From Bog-473 sp963783965 (GTDB taxonomy: Bacteria; Actinomycetota; Acidimicrobiia; Acidimicrobiales; RAAP-2), in NCBI GenBank assembly GCA_963783965.1, contig CAWAPQ010000006.1, positions 1 through 64,000 of the forward strand: a DNA stretch of 64,000 bases, given 5' to 3'. Positions 9,069-19,649 of this stretch are shown piece after piece. The position numbers and the translations under genes are program-made. Every line of letters starts with the position of its first letter. Position 1 is the stretch's first letter. The notes under the pieces are model-generated. The model ran no database searches, was not told where the DNA came from, and saw nothing but the letters and a program-made list of their open reading frames with translations.

Positions 9069-10310
9069 CGGGCACGTCGGGGCGGTTGACCACGATCCGC
9101 GGCATGCGCGGGCCGACGCCGCACACCACCTCGTAGCTGATCGTCCCCAGCATGGCGGCCCAGTCGTCCGCCGTGATGGCCTCGTCGCCCTGCCGTCCGA
9201 GCAGCACCACCTCGTCGCCCGGCCGCACCGAGTCGTCGTCGCCGCAGTCGACCACGATCTGGTCCATCGTCACCATGCCGGCCAGCGGCCGGCGCACGCC
9301 GCCGATGAGGACCTCGTAGCCGCCGTCGAAGAGGGCGCGGGGCACGCCGTCGGCGTAGCCGATCGGCACGGTGGCCACGAGCGAGCGCCGTCGGCAGCGG
9401 GCGCAGCCGGCCGTAGGAGGGGCGCTCCCCCGCCTCGAGCGTGCGCACCGCCACCACCCGCGCCTTGAGCGCCATGGCCGGGCGCAGCTGCTCGCCGCCC
9501 GCCTGCGCGTCGAAGGCCTCCTGCACCGCGGGGCCCGGGCAGGTAGCCGTAGAGGCCGAGGCCGCAGCGCACCATGTCGTAGCGCGAGCGCGGGAAGGCG
9601 ATGGCGCCCGCCGTGTTGGCGGCGTGCAGCAGCGGCGCCCGGATGCCGGCCGCGGCCAGGTCGGCCACGAGGCGGTCGAAGAGGTCGAGCTGGCCCTCGG
9701 TGTAGGCGCGGTCCTCCGCGTCGCTCGCCGTCGGCCACGGGCAGGTGGGTCCAGATGCCCTCGAGCCGCAGCAGCGGCTCGCGCCACCACGGCGGCCGCG
9801 ATGGCGCGCAGGTCCTCGGGCGCCGCGCCCACCCGGTGCATGCCGGTGTCGACCTTGACGTGGACGGCGACGGGCCGGCCCGGCCGCGGCGGCGGCCGCG
9901 CTGAAGGCGGCGATGCCCTCGGCGGAGTACAGCGTCGGCGTGAGCCCGTAGGACAGCGCGGTGGCCGCCGCGGCGGGGTCGCACTCGCTCAGCAGGAGCA
10001 CCGGCGCGGTGACGCCGTGCTCGCGCAGCTCCACCCCCTCGTCGACCAGCGCCACGGCGAGGCGCCCGGCGCCGCCGGCCAGCGCGGCCCGGGCCACCGC
10101 CGGGCCGCCGTGGCCGTAGCCGTGGGCCTTGACCACCGCGCAGAGCTCGGCCGGCGCGGCCAGGCGGGCCAGCACCGCCGCGTTGTGCGCCACCGCGGCC
10201 AGGTCGATCTCGGCCCAGGCCGGGCGCGAGCGGCCCTGGGCCATGGTCACCGCGGCGTCCTCGTCCGCCGGGACCGGGGCCACCAGCCGGACCGGGGCGC
10301 CCTCAGTCAT
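9061..10310 (-). CDS. alr: Alanine racemase, frameshifted
   Basis: PLP enzyme making D-alanine for peptidoglycan. Near residue 55 the PLP lysine lies in AVVKAHGYGHG. The catalytic tyrosine region near the middle of the C-terminal domain reads IGYADGVPRAL, and MVTMDQIVVD and GTISYEVVCGVGPRMPR follow as in other racemases. Start ATG 10310 gives a ~25-residue leader before WAEIDLAAVAHN; the internal ATG of MAQGRSRPAWAEI is an alternative start. Frameshifts near 9870, 9785, 9725, 9540 and 9395. Downstream of nnr in the wall and housekeeping operon. Confidence 0.9.
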
Positions 10311-10317
10311 CGCTCCG

Positions 10318-11709
10318 TCACTCCGGCCCCAGCTCGGACAGCAGCTCCGCCACGCAGCTCGGGCAGGTCGCCGGCGACCAGGCCCTCGGCCGGCCCGAGC
10401 GACGCCGCCCGCCCGTGCACGTGGGCGGCCAGCGCCGCCGCCTCGAGCGCCGGCAGCCCGCGGGCCAGAAGGCGCCGATGATGCCCGAGAGCACGTCGCC
10501 GCTGCCCGCCGTGGCCAGCGCCGGCCCGCCGGCCGCCGCCAGGAGCACGTCGGGGGCGGCCGCCGCCGGGCGCGGCCACCGCGGTGAGCGGGCCCTTCAG
10601 CAGGACGACGGCGCCGGTGGCCTCGGCCAGCCGCGCGCGCCGCCGCCAGGCGGTCGTCGCCCGGGCGCGGCGCCGGCGATGCGGGCGTACTCGCCGTCGT
10701 GGGGCGTGAGGATGCTCGGGGCGCTGCGCTTCTCGAGGAGCGTGCGCGCCGCCGGCGACGTCACCCAGCGCGGTCAGCGCGTCGGCGTCGATCACCAGCG
10801 GGACCGGCACGGCGGCGATGACGGCCCTGATCTCCTCGGCGGCGGCCTCGGCCGGTGCCGAGCCCCGGGCCGATCACCACCGCCTTGCACTTGGCCGTGG
10901 CCTCCAGGAACGCGCCGGCCCAGCCGTCGGCCGGCAGGTGCATGCGCACGGCCTCGGTGGGCCAGGCCGCGGCGGGGTTGCCCGGCGAGCCGAGCCGGAT
11001 CATGCCGGCGCCGGCGGCCATGGCGCCCCGGGTGCACAGGATGGCCGCGCCCTCCATGCCGGGCGAGCCGGCCGCCACGCCGACCGCGGTCGTCCACTTG
11101 TTGACCTGGCGGGGCCGGGCCGGCACGAGCGCGACGTCGGCGTCCTCGACCAGCAGCGCCTGCGGCGTCGGGAACCCGATCCCGATGTCGGCCACCTCGA
11201 CCGACCCGCTGCACACGGCCCCGTCACCCTGGAGCAGCCCCGGCTTGAGCGCGGCGAAGGTCACCGTGCGGTCGGCCTGCACCGCGTCGCCCGGCGCCTC
11301 CCCGCTGTCGGCGTCGACGCCCGAGGGGATGTCGATGGCCAGCACGACCGCGCTCCGCCGGGACGCCGGCGGCGCGTCGTAGGAGCCGCGGAACCCGGTG
11401 CCGTAGGCGCCGTCGATGACGAGGTCGCACGGCGGCAGCGCGTCGCCGCCCCCCACGTCGGCGGCCTCGAGCACCCGCACCCGGGCGCCCCGCCGGGCCA
11501 GGAACGACGCGGCGACCCGGCCGTCGGCGCCGTTGCTGCCCTTGCCCGCCACCACGACGACGCGCCGGCCGTAGGCGCCGCCGAGCAGCCGGAGCGCGGC
11601 GTGCGCCGACCGCCGTGCCGGCGCGGTCCACCAGGGTCTCGTGCGAGACGGTGTCGAGCGCGGCGGCGTCGGCCGCCCGCATCTCGTCGCGGGTCAGGAC
11701 GGCGCGCAC
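10318..11709 (-). CDS. nnr: Bifunctional NAD(P)HX epimerase/dehydratase, frameshifted
   Basis: Repairs hydrated NAD(P)H. The N-terminal epimerase domain has VVVAGKGSNGADGRVAA and AIDIPSGVDADSG; the C-terminal ADP-dependent dehydratase has VVIGPGLGT, a DADALTALG loop, ILTPHDGEYARIAG and GSGDVLSGIIGAF. Both domains are therefore present, though spread over three frames with breaks near 11600, 10860, 10750, 10630, 10570 and 10470. The stop at 10318 gives a natural helix ending ELLSELGPE; the stop at 10307, which overlaps alr as ATGA, is the alternative. GTG 11709 lies 16 bases inside acpS; the following in-frame ATG at about 11682 is another possible start. Confidence 0.85.
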
Positions 11710-12120
11710 GGGGCCTGCTCCGCGACGACGAAGGCGATGGCCACGCCGTCGGTGTGGGTGAGCGAGAGGTGGAAGCGTGCCGGCGCCCTGGGCGCCGGCC
11801 AGCTCGGCGGCCGTGCCGTGCAGCCGGAGGTAGGGCGCGTTGCGGGTGGCGCCCTTCCCGGTCGTCCGGCACACCTCGACGTCGGTGAGCGCGAAGCCCC
11901 CGATGCCGGTGCCGAGCGCCTTCATGACCGCCTCCTTGGCGGCGAAGCGCGCCGCCAGGCTCTGGGCCACGTCGGCCGACCGGTGGCGTCGGCCCGCTCG
12001 GACTCGGTGAAGCAGCGCGCCGGCGAAGCGGGGGCGGCGGTCGAGCACCCGCCGGAACCGCGCCACGTCGACGGCGTCGACGCCCACGCCGACGATGGCA
12101 CCGGCAGCGCCGGCGATCAC
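11694..12120 (-). CDS. acpS: Holo-[acyl-carrier-protein] synthase, frameshifted
   Basis: Transfers phosphopantetheine from CoA to acyl carrier protein. Signature IVGVGVDAVDVARFR carries the metal-binding Asp, and LAARFAAKEAVMKALGTG the second conserved block with Lys-Glu. The end reads LTHTDGVAIAFVVAEQ before a stop at 11694. Breaks near 12020, 11965 and 11780. GTG 12120 overlaps the glmS stop by four bases, so translation is probably coupled. About 135-140 residues, as expected. Confidence 0.88.
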
Positions 12121-13976
12121 TCGACGGTCACCGTCTTGGCCAGGTTCCGGGGACGGTCGGGGTCGTGCCCGTGCAGGCGGGCCAGCCGGTAGGCCAGCTG
12201 CTGCAGCGGCACCACGCCGACCACGGGCGAGAGCAGCGGGGCGGTCGGCGGCACCCACAGCACGTGGTCCGCCACCGCGGCCGACTCCTCGTCGCCGTCG
12301 TCGGCCAGCAGCACCACCGTGGCGCCGCGGCTGCGCACCTCGGCGATGTTGGACAGCATCTTCTCCCACAGCGGGTTGCGCGTGGCGATGCCGACCACCA
12401 CGGTCCCCGGCTCAATCAGCGCGATCGGCCCGTGCTTGAGCTCGCCCGCCGGGTAGCCCTCGGCCCGCAGGTAGGCCAGCTCCTTCAGCTTCAGCGCGCC
12501 CTCCAGCGCGACCGGGAAGCCGACGTGGCGCCCGAGGAAGAAGAAGTCGCGGGCGTCGGTCAGCTTGGCCGCCACGTCGTCGACGTCGCCCGCCCGCTCC
12601 AGCGCCTCGGCGACCAGGCCGGGCAGGTCCTCCATGGCGTTGAGGATCTCGTTGATCTCCGCCGCCGGCCGGGTGCCGAGGATCTGGGCCAGGTACAGCC
12701 CCAGCACCTCGAGCGCCACGATCTGGGCCAGGTGGCACTTGGTCGAGGCCACGCCGATCTCGGGCCCGGCCCGCGTGTAGAGGACGCCGTCGGCCGCCCG
12801 CGCCATGGACGAGTCGACCACGTTGGAGACGACGAGCACCTTGGCGCCGAGGCGCGCCGCCTCGCGCATGGCCTCGGACGTGTCGAGCGTCTCGCCCGAC
12901 TGCGACACCCCGACGCACAGCGTGCGCTCGTTCGAGCACCGGGTCGCGGTAGCGGAACTCGCTGGCGATGTCGACCTCGGTCGGCAGCTTGACCCAGTGC
13001 TCAATGGCGTACTTGGCCACCAGCGCGGCGTGGTAGCTCGAGCCGCAGGCGACGATGAACACCTTGTCGATGCCGCGCAGGTCGTCGGCGCTCAGGCGCA
13101 TCTCGTCGAGGATCAGCTCGCCGCCCGGGCCCGCGGCGGTCGAGCAGCGTGTCGGCCACCGCCTGGGGCTGCTCGTTGATCTCCTTGGACATGTAGTCCT
13201 CGAAGCCGCCCTTCTGCGCCGCCTCGAGGTCCCAGGTGATGGTCAGCTGCTCGGGCTCGACCGGCGTGCCGTCGAGCGTGGTGACCGCCAGCGCGCCCGG
13301 CGTGAGGACGGCCAGCTCGTCGTCGGCCAGCGCGAAGACCTGGCGGGTGTGCCCGATGAGCGCCGGGATGTCCGAGGCGAGGAACGCCACGCCGTCGTGC
13401 AGCCCGAGCACGAGCGGCGTCTTGCGCCGGGCGGCCACGATGGTGTCGGGCTCGTCGGCCGAGACGACCGCGATGGAGAACGAGCCCCGCAGCCGCGGCA
13501 GCACGGCGCGGGTCGCCTCGGCCAGGGACGCCCCGCCGGCCATCTCCTGCTCGATCAGGTGGGCCAGCACCTCGGTGTCGGTGGCCGAGACCAGCGTGTG
13601 CCCGGCGGCCTCGAGCTCGGCCCGCAGCTCGGCGTGGTTCTCGATGATGCCGTTGTGGATCAGGGCCAGCCGGCCGGTGCAGTCGATGTGGGGGTGGGCG
13701 TTCTCCGCGGTCGGGCCGCCGTGGGTGGCCCAGCGGGTGTGCCCGATGGCGGCGGCGTGCCCGGTGGGCGCGTCCGCCGTCAGCTCGGCCAGCTTGGCGA
13801 CCGAGTTCGTGCCGCCGGCCGCCCGGGCCCGCCAGATCGACGTCGGCGCCGTCCGCCCCCTCGACCACCATGGCGACCCCGGCCGAGTCGTAGCCGCGGT
13901 ACTCGAGCTGGTGCAGGGCCCCGAGGAGGAGCGGGATGGCGTCGGACTCGCCCGTGACGCCGATGATGCCGCACAT
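12117..13976 (-). CDS. glmS: Glutamine-fructose-6-phosphate aminotransferase, frameshifted
   Basis: Makes glucosamine-6-phosphate for wall precursors. MCGIIGVTG puts the nucleophile Cys directly after the start. The glutaminase domain continues with YRGYDSAGVA and TRWATHGGPT. The SIS domains show ACGSSYHA, VSQSGETLDT and STKCHLAQI, and the C-terminus LAKTVTVE is the standard end. Frame changes near 13835, 13137 and 12945; otherwise the span matches ~610 residues. glmM lies 12 bases upstream and acpS overlaps downstream, so the three form one transcription unit. Confidence 0.93.
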
Positions 13977-13988
13977 AGTGACCCCAGG

Positions 13989-15362
13989 CTACCTGGGCGC
14001 CTGCGGCTCGATCTGCCCCAGGGCGGCCTCGACGACGCCGGCGAGCTGGGCCGCCACCGCGTCGGCCTGGGCCTCCACCCGCGCCTCGACCATGACGCGC
14101 ACCAGCGGCTCGGTGCCGCTCGGGCGCAGCAGGACCCGCCCCTCGTGGCCGAGCTCGGCCTCGGCCTTCACCACCGCCTCCCACACCTCGGCGCTGTCGG
14201 CCAGGCGCTCGGGTTGGGGGATGGGCACGTTGACGAGGCGCTGCGGCACCCGCTCCACCAGCCCGGCCGAGAGGTCGGCCAGCGAGCGCCCGGCCCGCAG
14301 CACCAGGTCGGCCAGCGCGATCCCGGTGAGGATGCCGTCGCCGGTGGTCGAGCGCGCCCGGAAGATGATGTGCCCCGACTGCTCGCCGCCCAGGCTCAGG
14401 CCGTCGGCGTCGAGCGCGGCCAGCACGTGGCGGTCCCCCACGTCGGTCTCGCGCACGGCGATGCCGCGGGCCTCCATGGCCAGGCGGAAGCCGAGGTTGG
14501 TCATGACGGTGACGGCCACGGTGTTGCCGGCGAGGTGCCCCCGCTCGGCCAGGTCGAAGCGCGAAGAGCGCCAGCAGCACGTCGCCGTCGACGACGGTCC
14601 CGTTGTGGTCGACCGCGATGACCCGGTCGGCGTCGCCGTCGAAGGCCAGGCCGAGGTCGGCCTGGTGCGCCACGACCGCCCGCGCCAGCTCGCCCGGGTC
14701 GGTCGAGCCGCACTTGTCGTTGATGTTCGCCCCGTCGGGCGCGTCGTGCAGCGCCGTGACCTCCGCGCCCGAGCTCGGCCAGCACCCGCGGCGCGATGGC
14801 GCTGGCGGCGCCGTTGGCGCAGTCGACGACGATGCGCAGGCCGTCGAGCCGGCGCCCCTCCAGCGTCGCCACCAGGTGCGCCTGGTAGAGCTCGACCGCC
14901 CCGGGGTCGGCGCTGATGCGGCCCACGCCGTGGCCGGTCGGGCGGCGGGGCGGGCGGTCCGGGTCGGCCAGGATGGCGTCGAGCTCGCGCTCGATCTCGC
15001 CCTCGACCTCGACCGGCAGCTTCGTCCCCAGCAGGCTGAACAGCTTGATGCCGTTGTCGCCGAAGGGGTTGTGCGAGGCCGAGATCACGGCGCCGGGCGC
15101 CTGGCGCGACTCGGCCACGGCGGCCACGCCCGGGCGTCGGCAGCACGCCGAGGTCGACGACGTCGGCCCCCTCGGCGGCCAGGCCGGCGGAGAAGGCGGC
15201 TTGCAGGAGCGGCCCCGAGCGGCGCGTGTCGCGGCCGACGACGAACGTCGGGGCGGGAAGCACACGGGCGGCGGCGCGCCCGAGGGCCAGGGCCAGCTCG
15301 GGTGTCAGCTCCTCGTTCGCAACCCCGCGCACACCGTCGGTGCCGAAGCGGGTCGGCGCCAT
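13989..15362 (-). CDS. glmM: Phosphoglucosamine mutase, frameshifted
   Basis: Converts glucosamine-6-phosphate to the 1-phosphate. FGTDGVRGVAN opens the protein; the phosphoserine loop is ISASHNPFGDNGIK, the metal loop is AFDGDADR, the sugar loop is GGEQSGHIIF, and the phosphate-binding loop is RPSGTEPLVRVMVE. Start ATG 15362 ends directly next to the rpsI stop at 15365. Three frames are needed, with breaks near 15135, 14768 and 14562. The length fits the ~450-residue family. Confidence 0.93.
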   Translation of the reverse strand: MAPTRFGTDGVRGVANEELTPELALALGRAAARVLPAPTFVVGRDTRRSGPLLQAAFSAGLAAEGADVVDLGVLPTPGRGRRGRVAPGARRRDLGLAQPLRRQRHQAVQPAGDEAAGRGRGRDRARARRHPGRPGPPAPPPDRPRRGPHQRRPRGGRALPGAPGGDAGGAPARRPAHRRRLRQRRRQRHRAAGAGRARARRSRRCTTRPTGRTSTTSAARPTRASWRGRSWRTRPTSAWPSTATPTGSSRSTTTGPSSTATCCWRSSRFDLAERGHLAGNTVAVTVMTNLGFRLAMEARGIAVRETDVGDRHVLAALDADGLSLGGEQSGHIIFRARSTTGDGILTGIALADLVLRAGRSLADLSAGLVERVPQRLVNVPIPQPERLADSAEVWEAVVKAEAELGHEGRVLLRPSGTEPLVRVMVEARVEAQADAVAAQLAGVVEAALGQIEPQAPR

Positions 15363-15364
15363 GG

Positions 15365-15757
15365 CTACCGCTTGGAGTACTGCGGCGCCTTGCGGGCCTT
15401 CTTCAGGCCGTACTTCTTCGACTCCTTCTCGCGGGCGTCGCGGGTGAGAAGGCCGGAGCGCTTGAGCGCGCCCCGCAGCTCGGGGTCGACCTCGATCAGG
15501 CTGCGCGCGATGCCGAGGCGCATGGCGCCGGCCTGCCCCGAGATCCCGCCGCCGTCGATGGTGGCGTCGATGTCGTAGGCCTCGGTCATGTTGGTGACCC
15601 GCAGCGGCTCGGTCACCAGCATGCGGTGGGTGGCCGAGGTGAAGTACCGCTCGATGGGGAGCTTGTTGACCGTGATGGCGCCCTGGCCGGGGCGGAAGCG
15701 CACGCGCGCCACCGCCTGCTTGCGGCGTCCGGTGGTCTGACTCAGTGGTGCGGGCAT
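15365..15757 (-). CDS. rpsI: 30S ribosomal protein S9
   Basis: 130-residue S9, intact. The N-terminus TTGRRKQAVARVR and the basic C-terminus ending KKARKAPQYSKR are diagnostic; the final Lys-Arg of S9 reaches the P-site tRNA. It follows rplM, the usual L13-S9 pair, 45 bases downstream. Confidence 0.98.
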   Translation of the reverse strand: MPAPLSQTTGRRKQAVARVRFRPGQGAITVNKLPIERYFTSATHRMLVTEPLRVTNMTEAYDIDATIDGGGISGQAGAMRLGIARSLIEVDPELRGALKRSGLLTRDAREKESKKYGLKKARKAPQYSKR

Positions 15758-15802
15758 TGCGAGGGTGGTTCCTTCCTGATGCGGTTGGCCTGGTGCGCGG
15801 GC

Positions 15803-16252
15803 TCAGCCGGCGCGACGGGCCTGGGGCAGTTCGAGCGGCTCGGGCTTCTGGGCCGAGTGCGGGTGGTCGGGGCCGGCGTAGACCTGCAGCTTGCCGAGCA
15901 TCTGGCGGCCGAGGGTGTTCTTGGGCAGCATGCCGCGCACCGAGCGCCGGATGAGCTCGGCGGGCTTCTCCTCGAGCAGCTCGGCGTAGCTGGTGGAGCG
16001 CAGGCCGCCCGGGTACCCGCTGTGGCGGTAGGCCAGCTTGGCGTCGGCCTTGTTCGAGGTGAGGATCACCTTGTCCGCGTTGACCACGATCACGTGGTCG
16101 CCGGTGTCGACGTGGGGGGCGAAGTAGGGGCGGTGCTTGCCGCGCAGGATGGCGGCCACCGACGAGGCCAGGCGCCCGAGGACGAGGCCGTCGGCGTCGA
16201 CGACGTACCAGGTCCTCTGGATCTCGGTGACCTTCGGTGAAAATGTGCGCAC
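15803..16252 (-). CDS. rplM: 50S ribosomal protein L13
   Basis: L13 of about 149 residues: VRTFSPKVTEIQRTWYVVDA at the start, then VLGRLASSVA, NADKVILTSNKA and RSVRGMLPKNTLGRQM. GTG 16252 is preferred because homologues begin at the RTFSPK segment. The in-frame ATG at 16270 would add MRKIGL and has no better ribosome-binding site. The region 16253-16317 before truA ends holds a G-rich stretch and no gene. Confidence 0.96.
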   Translation of the reverse strand: MRTFSPKVTEIQRTWYVVDADGLVLGRLASSVAAILRGKHRPYFAPHVDTGDHVIVVNADKVILTSNKADAKLAYRHSGYPGGLRSTSYAELLEEKPAELIRRSVRGMLPKNTLGRQMLGKLQVYAGPDHPHSAQKPEPLELPQARRAG

Positions 16253-16317
16253 AAGACCGATCTTTCGCATCCGCGTGGTGGGCGAGACTGCCTCCGGACC
16301 TGGGTCCCGGGGCGGGC

Positions 16318-17242
16318 TCAACGGTCCCGGGGGTCCCGAGAGCCGACGTACCAGGATAGGGCCCCTGGCAGGGGGGGGCAAGCCGCCGCGCCGGACCGCC
16401 GGACCGGGCGCCGGCGGCCGGGCCCGTAGGCGACCGAGACCAGGCAGAGGCCGTGCGCCGGGGCCGGATCGGGCATGCGGTGGCGGGACACCGCCCGCAG
16501 CCGCTCCATGAGCCCGGCGGCGTTCTCCCTGCCCCGGCCGACCTCGACCAGGCTGCCCACCAGGGAGCGGACCATCTGGTGGCAGAAGGAGGCGGCCGTG
16601 ATCTCGAAGCGGAGCAGCCGGGTCTCCCCGGTCCCGCCGTCGGCGTCGGTCGCCTCGGGCCCTGGTCGACGCTCCAGCGGGCCGTCGTGACCCGGCGGAC
16701 CAGGGGCCGGCTGGCGTCGGTCCCCACCGGCCGGCGGCAGAACGAGCGGAAGTCGTGGGTGCCCAGGAGGACGTCGGAGGCGGTCCGCATGGAGCCGAGG
16801 TCGAGCGGGTCGCGCACGTGCCAGGCCACGGGCGCCAGCAGCGGGTCCGGGGCGGGGGCGTTCCAGACGAGGTAGCGGTAGCTGCGGGCGGTGGCCGAGC
16901 GGCGGGCGTCGAAGTCCGGCCCGACCGCCTCGGCCCGGCGCACCACGACCTCGGGGGCCAGCTGGCGGTTGAGGGCGCGGGCCAGCCCGACCCCGTCGTA
17001 GGGGATGGCGCGGGCAGGTCGACGTGGACCACCTGCCCCCGGGCGTGCACGCCGGCGTCGGTCCGGCCGGCGCAGGTGATGAGCGGCGCCTCGGGCAGGC
17101 GGGCCGTCCGCTCGAGCGCCTGGCGCAGCGCGCCGGCCACGGTCGGGACCTCGGGTTGGGCGGCGAAGCCCCGGAAGGCCGCACCGTCGTAGGCGATCAG
17201 GAGCCTCCAGCGCTGCATGGCAGCGCCGGCGGGCTGCTCCAC
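16318..17242 (-). CDS. truA: tRNA pseudouridine(38-40) synthase TruA, frameshifted
   Basis: Converts uridines 38-40 of tRNA anticodon stems to pseudouridine. LLIAYDGAAFRGFAAQP opens the fold, and CAGRTDAGVHARGQV contains the catalytic Asp. Later ARSYRYLVWN and FEITAASFCHQMVRSLVG match the family. Breaks near 17018 and 16660. ATG 17242 lies two bases after the rplQ stop; ATG 17218 (MQRWRLLIAYDG) is equally plausible. Located between rplQ and rplM, as in many actinobacteria. Confidence 0.92.
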
Positions 17243-17244
17243 CC

Positions 17245-17598
17245 CTAGACGAACTCGATCCGCGCCATCGGCGCGTTGTCACCCGGGCGCGGGCCCAGCT
17301 TGAGGATGCGGGTGTAGCCGCCGGGCCGCTCGGCGTAGCGGGGCCCGATCTCCTCGAAGAGCTTGTGCGCCATGTCCTTGTCCCGGATGAGGGCGACCAC
17401 GTTGCGGTGGTTGGCCAGGCCGCCCTTGCGCGCCGCGGTGACGCACTTCTCGGCCACGGGGCGCAGGGCCTTGGCCTTGGCCTCGGTCGTCACGATGGAC
17501 TCGGCGGCGATGAGCGAGGCGACCAGGTTGCCCATCATCGCCTTCTGGTGCGCGGACGAGCCGCCGAACCGGCGGCCGCGCTTGGGGGTTGCCTGCAT
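17245..17598 (-). CDS. rplQ: 50S ribosomal protein L17
   Basis: 117 residues, intact, length as in other bacteria. Begins MQATPKRGRRFGGSSAHQKA and ends with the GGYTRILKLGPRPGDNAPMA block that contacts 23S rRNA. Starts five bases after the rpoA stop, the standard rpoA-rplQ order at the end of the alpha operon. Confidence 0.98.
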   Translation of the reverse strand: MQATPKRGRRFGGSSAHQKAMMGNLVASLIAAESIVTTEAKAKALRPVAEKCVTAARKGGLANHRNVVALIRDKDMAHKLFEEIGPRYAERPGGYTRILKLGPRPGDNAPMARIEFV

Positions 17599-17603
17599 GG
17601 CGC

Positions 17604-18542
17604 CTAGTCCCTCGTGCGGAGCGACAGCCCGCGCTCGTCCAGGCGCTGGACGACCTCGTCGGCCGACTTCTGGCCGAAGTTGGTGATGGCCAGCAGGTCC
17701 TCCATGGTGCGCTCGACCAGCTCGCCGATCGTGTTGATCTGCGCCCGCTTGAGGCAGTTGCGGGGGCGCTCGGAGAGGTCGAGCTCCTCGATGCGCAGGT
17801 CGAGGTCGGGCGAGCCGCTGGTGGTGGTGCCGGTGTCGCCGAGCTCCAGGCCCTGCGGCGCCTCTTCGAGGTCGGCCACGAGCGAGACCAGGTTGCGCAG
17901 CGTGTCGCCGGCCGAGGCCAGCGCCTCGCGGGGCGAGATGGTCCCGTCGGTCTCGATGTCGAGCACCAGGCGGTCGTAGTTGGTCGACTGCTCCACCCGC
18001 ACCGGCTCGATGTCGAAGGTGACCCGGTGGACCGGCGAGAAGATCGAGTCGATCGGGATGACGCCGATGGTCGAGGACTTCTTGTTCTTGTCCGCCGAGG
18101 CGTAGCCGCGGCCACGCTCCACGGTCACGTCGACGGCCAGCCGGCCCTTGGCGTTGACCGAGGCGATGTGCAGGTCGGGGTTGAGGATCTCGACGTCGGA
18201 CGTCAGCTGCAGGTCGGCCGCCGTGGCGTCGGCCGGGCCGCGCACGTCGAGGCGGAGGGTCACCGGCTCGTCGGACTGCACCCGGACCAGCAGGTCCTTG
18301 AGGTTCAGGATGATGTCGGTGACATCCTCCTTGACCCCGGGCAGCGTGGTGAACTCGTGCAGCGCCTCGTCGAAGCGGAGCTGGGTCACGGCGCCACCGG
18401 GGATGGACGAGAGCAGCGTGCGGCGCAGCGAGTTGCCGAGCGTGGTGCCGAAGCCCGGGTCGAGCGGGCCGATGGCGAAGCGCTGCCGGTTGTTCTGCTC
18501 CTCGTCGACGATCTCGACGGTCGGCCGTTGGATGATCAGCAT
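17604..18542 (-). CDS. rpoA: DNA-directed RNA polymerase alpha subunit
   Basis: 312 residues. The N-terminal assembly domain has FAIGPLDPGFGTTLGNSLRR near residue 25 and the LRFDEALHEF strand. A short linker is followed by the C-terminal domain with ELDLSERPRNCLKRAQINT, which binds UP-elements and activators. Intact, with the usual length. Downstream of rpsD in the alpha operon. Confidence 0.98.
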   Translation of the reverse strand: MLIIQRPTVEIVDEEQNNRQRFAIGPLDPGFGTTLGNSLRRTLLSSIPGGAVTQLRFDEALHEFTTLPGVKEDVTDIILNLKDLLVRVQSDEPVTLRLDVRGPADATAADLQLTSDVEILNPDLHIASVNAKGRLAVDVTVERGRGYASADKNKKSSTIGVIPIDSIFSPVHRVTFDIEPVRVEQSTNYDRLVLDIETDGTISPREALASAGDTLRNLVSLVADLEEAPQGLELGDTGTTTSGSPDLDLRIEELDLSERPRNCLKRAQINTIGELVERTMEDLLAITNFGQKSADEVVQRLDERGLSLRTRD

Positions 18543-18572
18543 GGTGGGTACTCCTGTTGCAGGGGGACGGGG

Positions 18573-19220
18573 CTACTTCGAGTAGAGCTCGACGATCAAC
18601 TGCTCCTGAATGGGCTCGTCGATGTGCTCACGGAGAGGCGGGTTGAGGACGGAGACCGAGAAGCCGGCGTCGCCGGTCTCGAGCCAGGCCGGGGTCTGGC
18701 GCTCCAGGGTGTCCATGTTGCGGCGCACGAGGAAGTTGCCGCGGGTGGCCTCGCGCAGCACGACGGTCTCGCCCGTGCGCACCCGGTAGCTCGGGATGGT
18801 GACGCGCTTGCCGTTCACGCTCACGTGGCCGTGGCGCACGAACTGGCGGGCCTGGCGGCGGCTGGCGCCCCAGCCGGCCCGGAAGACGACGTTGTCGAGG
18901 CGGAGCTCGAGGTTGCGCAGCAGGTTCTCGCCGGTGATGCCGCCCTGGCGGTTGGCCTCCTCGTACATGTTGCGGAACTGCTTCTCCAGGATCCCGTAGA
19001 TGCGGCGCGCCTTCTGCTTCTCACGCAGCTGGGCCAGGTACTCGGAGCCCTGGCGCATGCGGTCGCGGCCGTGCTCGCCGGGCGGGTAGGCGCGGCTGTG
19101 GCGGTCGGTGACCGCCTCGGAGACCGGGCACTTGAGCGAGTAGCAGCGCTCGCCCTTCAAGAACAGCTTGGTCCGCTCGCGCCGGCAGAGGCGGCAGACG
19201 GGACCGGTGTATCGAGCCAT
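18573..19220 (-). CDS. rpsD: 30S ribosomal protein S4
   Basis: 215-residue S4 of the zinc-containing type: CRLCRRERTKLFLKGERC and LKCP give four cysteines within the first 32 residues. The S4 RNA-binding domain is present (RLDNVVFRAGWGASRRQAR ... HGHVSVNGKRV). S4 is a primary 16S binder and the usual autogenous repressor of alpha operons, though no leader structure was identified here. Confidence 0.98.
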   Translation of the reverse strand: MARYTGPVCRLCRRERTKLFLKGERCYSLKCPVSEAVTDRHSRAYPPGEHGRDRMRQGSEYLAQLREKQKARRIYGILEKQFRNMYEEANRQGGITGENLLRNLELRLDNVVFRAGWGASRRQARQFVRHGHVSVNGKRVTIPSYRVRTGETVVLREATRGNFLVRRNMDTLERQTPAWLETGDAGFSVSVLNPPLREHIDEPIQEQLIVELYSK

Positions 19221-19247
19221 GGGGTGTGGTTCCTCTTCCTCTTCGGC

Positions 19248-19649
19248 CTAGACCCGGCGCCGCTTCTTGGGGCGGCAGCCGTTGTGCGGGATCGGGGTGA
19301 CGTCCTTGATGCCGACGACCTCGATACCGACCGCGGCCAGCGAGCGGATGGCGGTCTCGCGGCCCGAGCCGGGCCCGCGGACGAGGACGTCGACCTTGCG
19401 CACGCCGTGCTCCATGGCCTTCTTGGCACAGGCCTCGGCGGCCAGCTGGGCGGCGAAGGGGGTGGACTTGCGCGAGCCCTTGAAGCCGACGTTGCCGGCC
19501 GAGGCCCAGGCGAGGATGTTGCCCTCGGGGTCGGCGATGGAGACGATCGTGTTGTTGAACGAGCTCTTGATGTGGGCCACGCCGTAGGCGATGTTCTTGC
19601 GCTCCTTGCGCCGGGGCCGACGGGCGCCGGGCTTTGTTGGCTTGGCCAC
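19248..19649 (-). CDS. rpsK: 30S ribosomal protein S11
   Basis: 133 residues. Contains FNNTIVSIADPEGNILAWAS, FKGSRKSTPFAAQLAAE and the C-terminal PHNGCRPKKRRRV. Platform protein next to the 3' end of 16S rRNA. Its ATG overlaps the rpsM stop by one base (TAATG type), indicating coupled translation. Confidence 0.98.
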   Translation of the reverse strand: MAKPTKPGARRPRRKERKNIAYGVAHIKSSFNNTIVSIADPEGNILAWASAGNVGFKGSRKSTPFAAQLAAEACAKKAMEHGVRKVDVLVRGPGSGRETAIRSLAAVGIEVVGIKDVTPIPHNGCRPKKRRRV